A program made the translations under genes and the position numbers. Below the pieces are notes generated by a model, which saw only the letters and a list, made by a program, of their open reading frames with translations, had not been told where the DNA came from and searched no databases. DNA of 64,000 nt from assembly GCF_023721795.1 (NCBI RefSeq), contig NZ_JAMQYE010000001.1, forward strand, positions 434,001 through 498,000, given 5' to 3'. Below, piece by piece: positions 24,017 to 34,774 of this stretch. This DNA is from Zeimonas sediminis. Its GTDB lineage: Bacteria > Pseudomonadota > Gammaproteobacteria > Burkholderiales > Burkholderiaceae_E. Position 1 is the first letter of the stretch, and the number at the start of each line of letters is the position of its first letter.

Positions 24017-24798
24017 GCTTTCGGATCCCCGATCTTCTTCGCAGCCTCGACGATACCCGACAGCGCGCCGGCCGCGACCTCGGTCGGGAACGGGAAGACG
24101 ATCGTGGAGCTGTTCTGCGAGCCGATCACCGCGAGCGTGTTCAGGTAGCGAAGCTGCATCGCCTCGGGCCGCTGCGCCAGCACCTGGGCCGCCTCGAGCA
24201 GCTTCTGGGCCGCCTGTTGCTCGCCTTCGGCGCTGATCACCTTGGCGCGGCGCTCGCGCTCGGCCTCGGCCTGGCGGGCGATCACCCGGACCATGCTCTC
24301 GTCGAGGTCGATGTGCTTGATCTCGACGTTGGACACCTTGATGCCCCAGGCATCGGTCTGCGTGTCGAGCAGCTCCTGGATGTCGTTGTTCAGCTTGTCG
24401 CGCTCGGACAGCATCTCGTCGAGGTCGTGCTTGCCGAGCACCGAGCGCAGCGTGGTCTGGGCCAGCTCGCTGGTGGCCTGCCGGTAGTTCTCGACCTGGA
24501 TCACGGCGCGCTCGGGCTCCAGCACCCGGAAATAGATGACCGCGTTGACCTTGACCGACACGTTGTCCTGGGAGATCACATCCTGGGACGGAACGTCGAG
24601 GACCATCGTGCGCTGGTCCACACGGACCATCTGCTGCACGTAGGGCACCAGCAGGATCAGCCCGGGCCCCTTGACCCCGGTGAAGCGGCCGAGCGTGAAC
24701 ACCACGCCGCGCTCGTACTCGCGAAGGATGCGGATCGATGCCGCGAGCAGCGCGACGAGCAGCAGCAGGATCGGCGCGAAGAAGGCGAGGTTCGCCAT
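24013..24798 (-). CDS. Slipin (stomatin/prohibitin SPFH-domain membrane protein)
   Basis: Membrane-anchored SPFH protein of 261 aa, the slipin size. An N-terminal hairpin helix ([20 protein letters not shown]) is followed by [36 protein letters not shown], the classic stomatin block. [30 protein letters not shown] and the coiled-coil [37 protein letters not shown] come next. Slipins form membrane microdomains and partner with NfeD proteases; here the nfeD gene is directly upstream (13 bases). The stop overlaps the thiolase start. Confidence 0.93.
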   Translation of the reverse strand: MANLAFFAPILLLLVALLAASIRILREYERGVVFTLGRFTGVKGPGLILLVPYVQQMVRVDQRTMVLDVPSQDVISQDNVSVKVNAVIYFRVLEPERAVIQVENYRQATSELAQTTLRSVLGKHDLDEMLSERDKLNNDIQELLDTQTDAWGIKVSNVEIKHIDLDESMVRVIARQAEAERERRAKVISAEGEQQAAQKLLEAAQVLAQRPEAMQLRYLNTLAVIGSQNSSTIVFPFPTEVAAGALSGIVEAAKKIGDPKA

Positions 24799-24811
24799 GG
24801 TGGTGTCTCCT

Positions 24812-26293
24812 TCAGGTCGTGTTCTCGTCGAGCCCCACGGTAAGGGTCAGTCCGTCGACCGCGAGGATCCTTGCGCGCTGGCCCGGGCCGAGCGGCCCGG
24901 AAGCAACGGCGTTCCAGCGCTCGCCGTCCAGGATCACGTGCCCGCGCCGTTCGGTCCAGTCGGCCACGACGACCGTCCTGCCCAGCATCGCCTCGCGGCC
25001 CGACACCTGCCGGCTGCGCCGCGAACTCAGCGCCAGCCGCCCGACCAGCAAGGTGAAGCCCAGGCTCGCCACGGCGAGCCCGGCGACCACCGGCCAGTAC
25101 AGGTCGAAGCCGGGCGCGGCGCCGGTGTCGAACAGGATCGTCGCCCCGAGCGCGAAGGCGACGATCCCGCCTATCCCCAGGATGCCGAACGAGGGCGCGA
25201 AGGCTTCAGCGACCATCAGCGCCACGCCGAGCCCGACCAGCGCAAGGCCGGCGTAGTCGATCGGCAGCGCGGCCAGCGCGTAGAGCCCGGTCAGCAGGCA
25301 GATCGAGCCTATCGTTCCCGGATAGAGCGATCCCGGGTTCATGAACTCGAAGACCAGGCCGTAGATCCCGATCATCATCAGGATCAGCGCCACGTTCGGA
25401 TTGGTGATCGCGCCGAGCAGGCGGGTGCGCCAGTCGGGCTCGAAGGCCTGGACGGCGATCCCGGCGGTGGCGAGCGTCATCGTGCGCTCGCCGACCTTCA
25501 CCTCCCGACCGTGGGCCTGGCGCAGCAGATCGTCGACGCTGTCGGCCACGATGTCGACGACCTTCTTCGCGAGCGCCTCGCGGGCCGGCAGGCTCGCCGC
25601 CTCGCGCACTGCCGACTCGGCCCAGTCGGCGTTGCGCCCGCGCATGTCGGCCAGCGAGCGGATGTAGGCGACCGCGTCGTTGACCGCCTTCGCTTCCGTC
25701 GGGCTGCCGGGCGCCCGCCGGGCGGGCGTTGCGGCAGGCGAGTCATCGCGTCCGGGTCGCTCTCCTCGCTCGCCCGAATCGCCTCGTTCGCCCCGTTCGC
25801 CCGGTGCGGCGCCCTCCTCCTCGCGCCCGGGCATCTTCGGCAGCGCGCCGCCGCCGATCGCGACCGGCGTCGCCGCGCCGAGGTTCGTGCCCGGCGCCAT
25901 CGCCGCCACGTGGCTGGCGTAGAGGATGTAGGTGCCTGCGCTCGCCGCGCGCGCGCCGCTCGGGCCCACCCAGGCGAGCACCGGAAGCGGCGCGTTGACG
26001 ATCTCGCGGATCATCTCGCGCATCGAGGTGTCGAGGCCCCCCGGCGTGTCCATCTGCAGCACGAGGGCCGCCGATCCGCGCTCCCGCGCCTCTTCGAACG
26101 CGCGCGACAGGTAGTCGGCCGACGCCGGCCCGATCGGTCCCTCGATCGTGACCAGCAGCGCGTGGCGCGGCTCCGTACCCGGCTGCGCGGACGCTGCCGC
26201 GACGAGCAGCACCGCGGTCGCGGCCGCGAGCAGCGCGATCACGCCAGCGGCGAGCCTGCGGCCGAAGTCTGCGATCGAGGAACTGCCTGCCAT
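24812..26293 (-). CDS. NfeD-family membrane serine protease (long form)
   Basis: Membrane protein of 493 aa of the long NfeD type. A signal/anchor (about 10-35) leads to a ClpP-like domain (about 45-240) with [20 protein letters not shown] and the Ser nucleophile in [14 protein letters not shown]. The catalytic Lys is probably in [16 protein letters not shown] low-complexity linker ([36 protein letters not shown], about 160-198) interrupts the protease domain and is unusual. The C-terminal half has four to five helices and an OB-fold tail ([21 protein letters not shown]). It forms a unit with the slipin, probably for membrane quality control. It follows fghA by 21 bases. Confidence 0.9.
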   Translation of the reverse strand: MAGSSSIADFGRRLAAGVIALLAAATAVLLVAAASAQPGTEPRHALLVTIEGPIGPASADYLSRAFEEARERGSAALVLQMDTPGGLDTSMREMIREIVNAPLPVLAWVGPSGARAASAGTYILYASHVAAMAPGTNLGAATPVAIGGGALPKMPGREEEGAAPGERGERGDSGERGERPGRDDSPAATPARRAPGSPTEAKAVNDAVAYIRSLADMRGRNADWAESAVREAASLPAREALAKKVVDIVADSVDDLLRQAHGREVKVGERTMTLATAGIAVQAFEPDWRTRLLGAITNPNVALILMMIGIYGLVFEFMNPGSLYPGTIGSICLLTGLYALAALPIDYAGLALVGLGVALMVAEAFAPSFGILGIGGIVAFALGATILFDTGAAPGFDLYWPVVAGLAVASLGFTLLVGRLALSSRRSRQVSGREAMLGRTVVVADWTERRGHVILDGERWNAVASGPLGPGQRARILAVDGLTLTVGLDENTT

Positions 26294-26314
26294 CGCCGGA
26301 TTCCCGAGCCCGCC

Positions 26315-27160
26315 TCAGCCGCCCAGCGCGCGGGCGTGATGCCGCAGGTGGTCGTCGACGAAGCTCGCGATGAAGTAGTAGCCGTGATCGTAAGCCTCGT
26401 GCCGGCGCAGCGCGAGCGGCTGCCCCACCGCCGCGCACGCCGCCTCGAAGGCTTCCGGGTGCAGCTGCTCGTCGAGGAAGCGGTCCGCCAGCCCCTGGTC
26501 GACCAGGATCCCGTCGGGATACGGGGCGCCCGACTGCGCGCGCATCAGCTCGGAGGCGTCGTGGGCCTTCCAGCTGCCGCGGTCGTCGCCGAGATAGCCG
26601 GAGAACGCCTTCTCGCCCCAGGGGCAGAGGCTGGGCGCCGCGATCGGCGCGAAGGCCGAGACCGAACGGAACCTGCCCGGGTGGCGCAAGGCGAGCGTCA
26701 GCGCGCCGTGACCGCCCATCGAATGGCCGAAGATCCCGGCCCGGTCGAGGTCCACCGGCAGCTGCGTCGCGACCAGGGGCAGCAGCTCGTCGAGCAGCCA
26801 GCTCTCCATCCGCCAGTGCCGGCTCCAGGGCTCGCGGGTCGCGTCGAGCCAGAAGCCGGCGCCGACGCCGAAGTCCCAGGCATCGGCCTCGCCCGGCAGG
26901 CCCGCGCCGCGGGGACTGGTGTCGGGCGCCAGCAGCGCCAGCCCCAGTTCGGCCGCCAGCCTCTGCGCGCCCGCCTTCACCGGGAAGGTCTCCTCGGTGC
27001 AGGTGAGCCCGGCCAGGTAGACGAGCAAGGGGACTCGCCCCTCGCGCGCCCGAGGCGGCAGGAACACCGAGAACCGCATCGGCAAGCCCACCACCGAGGA
27101 GTCGTGAGCGCAAAACCGCTGCACCCCTCCGAAGCAAGCATGTTCGCCGAGCAACCGCAT
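26315..27160 (-). CDS. fghA: S-formylglutathione hydrolase
   Basis: Second enzyme of glutathione-dependent formaldehyde oxidation: it hydrolyses S-formylglutathione to formate and glutathione (281 aa, esterase D fold). The catalytic Ser is in GIFGHSMGGHGALTLALRHP (about residue 145), Asp in VDQGLADRFLDE (about residue 225) and His in YDHGYYFIASFVDDHLRHH (about residue 258). YLAGLTCTEETFPVKAGAQRLAAE is family-specific. It follows adhC on the same strand with 39 bases between, and that gap holds a polypyrimidine repeat. Confidence 0.95.
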   Translation of the reverse strand: MRLLGEHACFGGVQRFCAHDSSVVGLPMRFSVFLPPRAREGRVPLLVYLAGLTCTEETFPVKAGAQRLAAELGLALLAPDTSPRGAGLPGEADAWDFGVGAGFWLDATREPWSRHWRMESWLLDELLPLVATQLPVDLDRAGIFGHSMGGHGALTLALRHPGRFRSVSAFAPIAAPSLCPWGEKAFSGYLGDDRGSWKAHDASELMRAQSGAPYPDGILVDQGLADRFLDEQLHPEAFEAACAAVGQPLALRRHEAYDHGYYFIASFVDDHLRHHARALGG

Positions 27161-27183
27161 CCTGCCTCCTCCCTTGTCCGTTG

Positions 27184-27199
27184 TCCCTTCCCCCTTCCC

Positions 27200-27201
<2 letters not shown>
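27184..27201. repeat. Polypyrimidine 18-mer at the adhC stop codon
   Basis: TCCCTTCCCCCTTCCCTC lies against the stop codon of adhC in the adhC-fghA gap. The same 18 bases recur at 31285-31302, before the monooxygenase gene, and most of it recurs inside modA. In the mRNA of this operon it reads as GGGAAGGGGGAAGGGA. Confidence 0.85.
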
Positions 27202-28306
<1,105 letters not shown>

Positions 28307-28587
28307 GGGGGCTTCTCCTCGTTCGATGGACAGGGATTCCTGCCGGGCTTCCGCCGGCGGGCATTTCGAGTCTAACGCGCACTCTCCGGGGCGAGTCGGG
28401 CTCTCCGGGCCGAGGCGCGGATTCCGAAGTCGGCGGCGCGGTTTTGATGACGGGGCAGCCGCGCGCTACTCTCGGCACAGGCGACAGGTATCGCAGAACG
28501 GCGCCGGCCGGCTCCTCCGCGGGGTCGCGCCGCCGCGCCGCCCGACCCGGCAACGAGACCGGGCGGGCCGCTCACCGGAGGAAGACG
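28307..28587. promoter_or_regulatory. adhC / AcoR-like activator divergent region
   Basis: This 281-base region contains a plausible plus-strand promoter for the activator: TTGATG (28444-28449), 17 bases, TACTCT (28467-28472). CTCTCCGGG occurs twice (28382-28390, 28401-28409), 19 bases apart, close to the adhC side; this may be an operator pair. I could not assign a clear promoter to adhC, and no FrmR-type gene or operator is recognised. Confidence 0.35.
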
Positions 28588-30540
<1,953 letters not shown>

Positions 30541-30560
30541 CGGCGGCGGAGGCCGCGAAC

Positions 30561-30608
30561 CTGTCGCTCTGCGCCACCGAACTGTCGCAACAGCTCTCGG
30601 TGCGACAG
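30561..30608 (+). promoter_or_regulatory. Inverted repeat, putative upstream activator site of the monooxygenase operon
   Basis: CTGTCGCA (30582-30589) and TGCGACAG (30601-30608) are perfect inverted 8-base arms with 11 bases between. A third CTGTCGC occurs at 30561-30567. The pair lies 42 bases upstream of the -24 box and is a good candidate binding site for the AcoR-like activator encoded just upstream. Confidence 0.65.
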
Positions 30609-30650
30609 TCGGGGCAGGGCCAAGCCACTGATTTTCAAGGACCTGCCTGC

Positions 30651-30665
30651 TGGCACGCTGCTTGC
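30651..30665 (+). promoter_or_regulatory. Sigma-54 (-24/-12) promoter
   Basis: TGGCACG (30651-30657), four bases, TTGC (30662-30665) is an exact match to the sigma-54 consensus. The flavin reductase start is 61 bases beyond the -12 box. Transcription would begin near 30677 and cover the reductase and the monooxygenase genes. Confidence 0.92.
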
Positions 30666-30725
30666 CCTTGTTCGGATGGTCCCGCATGCCGGGAGAGGTC
30701 ACGAACGACAGGGAGACAGCAGGTC

Positions 30726-31259
30726 ATGTCGCGACTCAGCGAAGCCACCGCCGCCACGGCCGTCGCCGGCCCGTCCGGACAGCAAACCGATCGCCTTGCC
30801 GAACCGTTCCGGGCGGCGATGCGCCGCATCGCCTCGACGGTGACGCTGGTGACCGCCGCCGACGCAGACGGCAAGCCGCACGGCATGGCGGCATCCGCAG
30901 TGATCTCGGTGTCGATGGCGCCGCCGTCGATGCTGGTTGCGGTCAACCGCGACGCCGGCATCCATCCGGTCCTGCTGGCGAGCCGCAGCTTCTGCCTGAA
31001 CGTGCTGGGCCGTGATCAGCTCGACCTGCTCGCGCCCTTCTCCAGCACCGCGCTGCGCGAGCGGCGTTTCGAGTCGGGCGAATGGCGCCGCGGTTTCGCG
31101 GGCCTGCCCTACCTCGCCTCGGCGCCGGCGGCGATCTTCTGCGAACTCGACCACGTCGTCGAGTACGGCACCCATACGCTGTGCATCGGCCAGGTCCGCG
31201 ACCTGGCCTTCGGCGCCTCCCCCGAACCCCTGATCTGGCTCGACGGCGCCGCCCGCTGA
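30726..31259 (+). CDS. Flavin reductase (partner of the LLM monooxygenase)
   Basis: FMN-type flavin reductase of 177 aa. The split-barrel signature appears as FRAAMRRIASTVTLVTAADADGKPHGMAASAVISVSMAPPSMLVAVNRDAGIHPVLLAS, then FCLNVLGRDQLDLLAPF and a final EYGTHTLCIGQVRDL with the family His. It would reduce FMN with NAD(P)H and hand it to the monooxygenase encoded next. The ATG has AGCAGGTC upstream; the longer frame reaching into the promoter is not used. It is the first gene after the sigma-54 promoter. Confidence 0.9.
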   Translation: MSRLSEATAATAVAGPSGQQTDRLAEPFRAAMRRIASTVTLVTAADADGKPHGMAASAVISVSMAPPSMLVAVNRDAGIHPVLLASRSFCLNVLGRDQLDLLAPFSSTALRERRFESGEWRRGFAGLPYLASAPAAIFCELDHVVEYGTHTLCIGQVRDLAFGASPEPLIWLDGAAR

Positions 31260-31284
31260 TTGCCCGCAGGCGTCCCGCCCCAGC

Positions 31285-31302
31285 TCCCTTCCCCCTTCCC
31301 TC
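31285..31302. repeat. Polypyrimidine 18-mer before the LLM monooxygenase gene
   Basis: TCCCTTCCCCCTTCCCTC is identical to the tract at 27184-27201, here in the 83-base gap between the flavin reductase and the monooxygenase and in the opposite orientation relative to transcription (the mRNA carries the C-rich strand). Confidence 0.85.
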
Positions 31303-31342
31303 TCTACTCACCCACCCCATCACTCACAACGAGGAGACACGA

Positions 31343-32455
31343 ATGAAACTCGGCCTGTTCGGCATGCCCCTGCACCCGCCCGCGCGCCCGCTGGCTGACA
31401 GCTACGAGGAGAACGCCCAGAAGCTGATCTACGCCGACGAGATCGGCTTCGACGAGGCGTGGATCGGCGAGCACATGTCGTGCACGACCGAGCCGATCAC
31501 CTCGCCGCTGATCTTCATGGCCTCGGTGATCCGCCAGACCAGGCGCATCAGGTTCGGGACCGGCGTCATCGCGCTGCCGAACCACCACCCGGCGGTCGTC
31601 GCCGCGGAGTGCGCGATGTTCGATCACATGGCCGGCGGCCGGTTCATGCTCGGGATCGGCCCGGGCGGGCTGGCCAGCGACATGGAACTCTTCCAGGTGC
31701 TCGACAACGCGTACCGCACCGAGCGGATGATGGAGTCGATCGACACGATCCTGAAGCTGTGGTCGCAGGACCCGCCCTACGTCGTCGAAGGCAAGCACTG
31801 GCAGATCTCGCTGAAGGACATGGTGATGCCGCAGCTCGGCGTCGGCTTCATCCCGAAGCCGCTGCAGAGGCCGCACCCGGAGATCACGATGACCGCGATG
31901 TCGCCGTTCTCCGACAGCGTGAAGACCGCCGCGATGCGAGGCTGGGGCCCGATGAGCGCGAACTTCTGCCCCGAGTACGTGATCGCGAGTCACTGGAAGA
32001 AGTACCTCGAGGGCTGCGAAGCTGCGGGGCGCAAGCCGAACGGCGCCGAGTGGCGGGTCGCGCGCAACATCGTGATCGCCGAGAACGACGCCGAGGCGCG
32101 CGACCGGGTCATGAACCCCGAAGGCAGCAACTACTACTATTTCGACTACCTGTGGCAGGTGCTGAAGTCGGTGAACTACACGGCGGTCATGAAGGACGAC
32201 CCGAAGAAGCCCGACGACGCCTACACGGTCGAGAAGCTGATCGACAGCATGGTCGTCTACGGCTCGCCGAAGACAGTGACCGAGAAGCTGCTCGCCTTCC
32301 GGGAGCGCACCGGCCCCTTCGGCGGTCTCCTGATGGCGTCGATGGACGGTTCGGGGCCGAACCACGACTGGGAGTGGGAGTCGATGAGGCGGCTCGCTAC
32401 CGAGGTGATGCCGGCGCTGCGCAAGGCGCTGGAAGGCGAGCGCGCCGCGGCCTGA
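31343..32455 (+). CDS. LLM class flavin-dependent monooxygenase
   Basis: Luciferase-like monooxygenase of 370 aa (TIM barrel). It starts LGLFGMPLHPPARPLADSYEENAQKLIYADEIGFDEAWIGEHM. The FMN and substrate side then shows TRRIRFGTGVIALPNHHPAVVAAECAMFDHMAGGRFMLGIGPG, RTERMMESIDTILKLWSQDPP and KTVTEKLLAFRERTGPFGGLL. It should use reduced FMN from the upstream reductase and O2. The substrate is unknown. The family includes enzymes for limonene, alkanals, sulfonates, dimethylsulfide and dimethylsulfone, some of which release formaldehyde or other aldehydes. GAGGAGA precedes the ATG by 5 bases. Confidence 0.9.
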   Translation: MKLGLFGMPLHPPARPLADSYEENAQKLIYADEIGFDEAWIGEHMSCTTEPITSPLIFMASVIRQTRRIRFGTGVIALPNHHPAVVAAECAMFDHMAGGRFMLGIGPGGLASDMELFQVLDNAYRTERMMESIDTILKLWSQDPPYVVEGKHWQISLKDMVMPQLGVGFIPKPLQRPHPEITMTAMSPFSDSVKTAAMRGWGPMSANFCPEYVIASHWKKYLEGCEAAGRKPNGAEWRVARNIVIAENDAEARDRVMNPEGSNYYYFDYLWQVLKSVNYTAVMKDDPKKPDDAYTVEKLIDSMVVYGSPKTVTEKLLAFRERTGPFGGLLMASMDGSGPNHDWEWESMRRLATEVMPALRKALEGERAAA

Positions 32456-32608
32456 GCGCGCCGACCGGCCGGCGGCGGCGCCCGCGGGGCGCCGTTCGTC
32501 CGGCCGGGGATCCCGCGGCCACGCCGCCGGGACTAGAATCGGGGAGACACGACGCGTCGCCGCCACGCGGCCGAGCGACGCCACGCCTCCTCCCGCTGGT
32601 GCCGCCGG

Positions 32609-33709
32609 ATGACAGTTGAAGGGCCGGACAGACGAATGCCGAAGCCGCCCGGCAGGGCCCGTGCTTCGCTGTCGCCCGACGCGCGCTCGCCCGCGCAGCG
32701 GCACCTGGAGGCGCTCGCCGCGTTCAGTCATGCGCTGCAGTCGGCGGGCAGCCTCGCGCAGGCGCTCGAGCTGATCGAGGCGGCCCTTCCCGGCCTGTTC
32801 GACGCGCGCGGCGCGGCGATCTACCTGTTCGACGAAGCCCACGAGGTCCCGCGCAGGGCCTGCGCCTCGGGGCGCGCGCCGTCGCTGCCCCCTTCGCCGG
32901 AGCCGTGGCTGGCCCGGATGCGCGCCGACGAGCCCGCCGCGCGCAGGCGCCGGGGCTCGGTCTGGTTGCCGCTGCGCATCGAGGACCGGGTCGCCGGCCT
33001 GCTCGGCCTGTCCTGCCCGGCGGCGGAGGCCGACGCGCTACTCGCCAGCCCCTTCACGGCGGTGGCGCTCGAGCAGATCGCGCTCGAGATCGGCAACATG
33101 AGGTCGCGCGATGCGTTGCGCGAGCAGTCGATCCGCGACCCGCTCACCGGCCTGTTCAACCGCCGCTACCTCGAGGAATCGCTCCAGCGGGAGATCCTGC
33201 GGTCCGGGCGCAAGCCGGGCGGCAAGGCCCGGCTCGCGGTGCTGATGATCGACGTCGACCGCTTCAAGCGGTTCAACGACGAGCATGGCCACGAGGCCGG
33301 CGACCTGGTGCTTGCGGCAATAGGCGCTCGGCTCAGGCGCCTGGTCCGCGGGAGCGACATCGCGAGCCGCCACGGCGGCGAGGAGTTCGTCGTGGTCATG
33401 CCCGAGGTCACGCCGGCGCGCGCGCTGGCCCGGGCCGAACAGATCCGCGCGGCCGTGGCCGCGCAGCGCCTGACCCATGGCGACGCGCCGTTGCCGACGG
33501 TGACCGTGTCGATCGGGGTGGCGGTCTACCCGCAGCACGGCGAGACCGTCGAATCCCTGGTGCGCGCGGCCGACATGGCGCTTTACTGCGCCAAGCGCGA
33601 GGGCCGCGACCGGGTGTGCAGCGCCACGGCCGAGGCGCTTCACGATCCCGACTACCGGACGGCGATCTTCGGCGACTCGGCGCGCCCCGGCCGTTCCGGC
33701 GAGGGCTGA
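32609..33709 (+). CDS. Diguanylate cyclase with GAF-type sensor
   Basis: Makes cyclic di-GMP from two GTP. The protein has 366 aa. A GAF-like N-terminal part (about 30-165: LEALAAFSHALQSAGSLAQALELI...VWLPLRIEDRVAGLLGLS) leads by a short coil to the GGDEF domain. That domain has DPLTGLFNRRYLEE, MIDVDRFKRFNDEHGHEAGD and the active-site motif GGEEF (about residues 256-260). RxxD (RGSD), five residues before it, is the inhibitory I-site. The protein is therefore probably active and product-inhibited. The first ATG is used; ATG at 32636 is an alternative. No membrane helix or signal peptide is seen. Confidence 0.9.
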   Translation: MTVEGPDRRMPKPPGRARASLSPDARSPAQRHLEALAAFSHALQSAGSLAQALELIEAALPGLFDARGAAIYLFDEAHEVPRRACASGRAPSLPPSPEPWLARMRADEPAARRRRGSVWLPLRIEDRVAGLLGLSCPAAEADALLASPFTAVALEQIALEIGNMRSRDALREQSIRDPLTGLFNRRYLEESLQREILRSGRKPGGKARLAVLMIDVDRFKRFNDEHGHEAGDLVLAAIGARLRRLVRGSDIASRHGGEEFVVVMPEVTPARALARAEQIRAAVAAQRLTHGDAPLPTVTVSIGVAVYPQHGETVESLVRAADMALYCAKREGRDRVCSATAEALHDPDYRTAIFGDSARPGRSGEG

Positions 33710-33777
33710 AGGATCGGCCGCGCGACGGCGGGATCGCGTACGATTCCCGGCATCGCCGATCCCCGCCCTCGAACATC

Positions 33778-34746
33778 GTGACCCAGACCTCCCTTCCCGG
33801 CTTCGCCGACGTCCAGCTCGCGGCGAGCCGCCTGGCCGGCATTGCGCACCGCACGCCGGTTCTCCGCTCGGCGACCGCCGACGCGCTGACCGGCGCGCAG
33901 CTCTTCTTCAAGTGCGAGAACCTGCAGCGGATGGGCGCGTTCAAGTTCCGCGGCGCCTACAATGCGATCGCCGCGCTCGATGCCGAGCGGCGCCGGGCCG
34001 GCGTGCTGGCCTTCTCGTCGGGCAACCACGCGCAGGCGATCGCGCTGGCCGCGCGCCTGCTGGGCGTGAAGGCGACGATCGTGATGCCGGCCGACGCGCC
34101 GGCCGCCAAGCTCGCCGCCACCCGGGGATACGGCGGCGAGGTGGTCACCTACGACCGGTTCACCGAGGACCGCGAGGCGATATCGCGGCGGCTCGCCGCC
34201 GAGCGCGGCCTGACGCTGATTCCCCCTTACGACCACGCCGACGTGATCGCCGGCCAGGGCACGGCTGCGCTGGAGCTGTTCCAGGACGCCGGGCCGCTCG
34301 ACGCGCTGTTCGTGTGCCTCGGCGGCGGCGGCCTGCTGTCGGGTTGTCTTCTGGCGGCATCGGCGATGGCGCCGGGCTGCGCGGTGTTCGGGGTCGAGCC
34401 CGAGGCCGGCGACGACGCGCGGCAGTCGCTGCGCGCCGGGCAGATCGTGACGATCCCGGTCCCGAAGACGATCGCCGACGGCGCGATGACCACTCACCTC
34501 GGCCAGCTCACCTTCCCGATCATCCGCGAGCACGTTCGAGACATCCTCACCGTGCCCGACGCGAGGCTGATCGACACGATGCGCTTCTTTGCCGAGCGGA
34601 TGAAGCTGGTCGTGGAGCCGACCGGCTGCTTGGCAGCGGCGGCGGCCTTCGACTCGGCCGCCGAATGGCGGGGCAAGCGGGTCGGCGTGATCGTGAGCGG
34701 CGGAAACGTGGACCTGGCGGCCTACGCCCGCTTCCTGGCGGGCTGA
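33778..34746 (+). CDS. Threonine/serine dehydratase-like PLP enzyme
   Basis: PLP-dependent fold type II enzyme of 322 aa. The lysine that binds PLP lies in GAFKFRGAYNAIAAL (about residue 58). SSGNHAQAIALAARLLG contacts the cofactor and GGGGLLSG holds the phosphate. The sequence follows biodegradative-type threonine dehydratase or serine racemase-like proteins (no C-terminal ACT domain). It would deaminate threonine or serine, or racemise serine. The start is a GTG giving the family N-terminus, TQTSLPGFADVQLAASRLAGIAHRTPVL; the gene overlaps no other gene and follows the cyclase by 68 bases. Confidence 0.9.
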   Translation: MTQTSLPGFADVQLAASRLAGIAHRTPVLRSATADALTGAQLFFKCENLQRMGAFKFRGAYNAIAALDAERRRAGVLAFSSGNHAQAIALAARLLGVKATIVMPADAPAAKLAATRGYGGEVVTYDRFTEDREAISRRLAAERGLTLIPPYDHADVIAGQGTAALELFQDAGPLDALFVCLGGGGLLSGCLLAASAMAPGCAVFGVEPEAGDDARQSLRAGQIVTIPVPKTIADGAMTTHLGQLTFPIIREHVRDILTVPDARLIDTMRFFAERMKLVVEPTGCLAAAAAFDSAAEWRGKRVGVIVSGGNVDLAAYARFLAG

Positions 34747-34774
34747 GGTCCTACCGGAGCGCCGCGCCGGCCGC

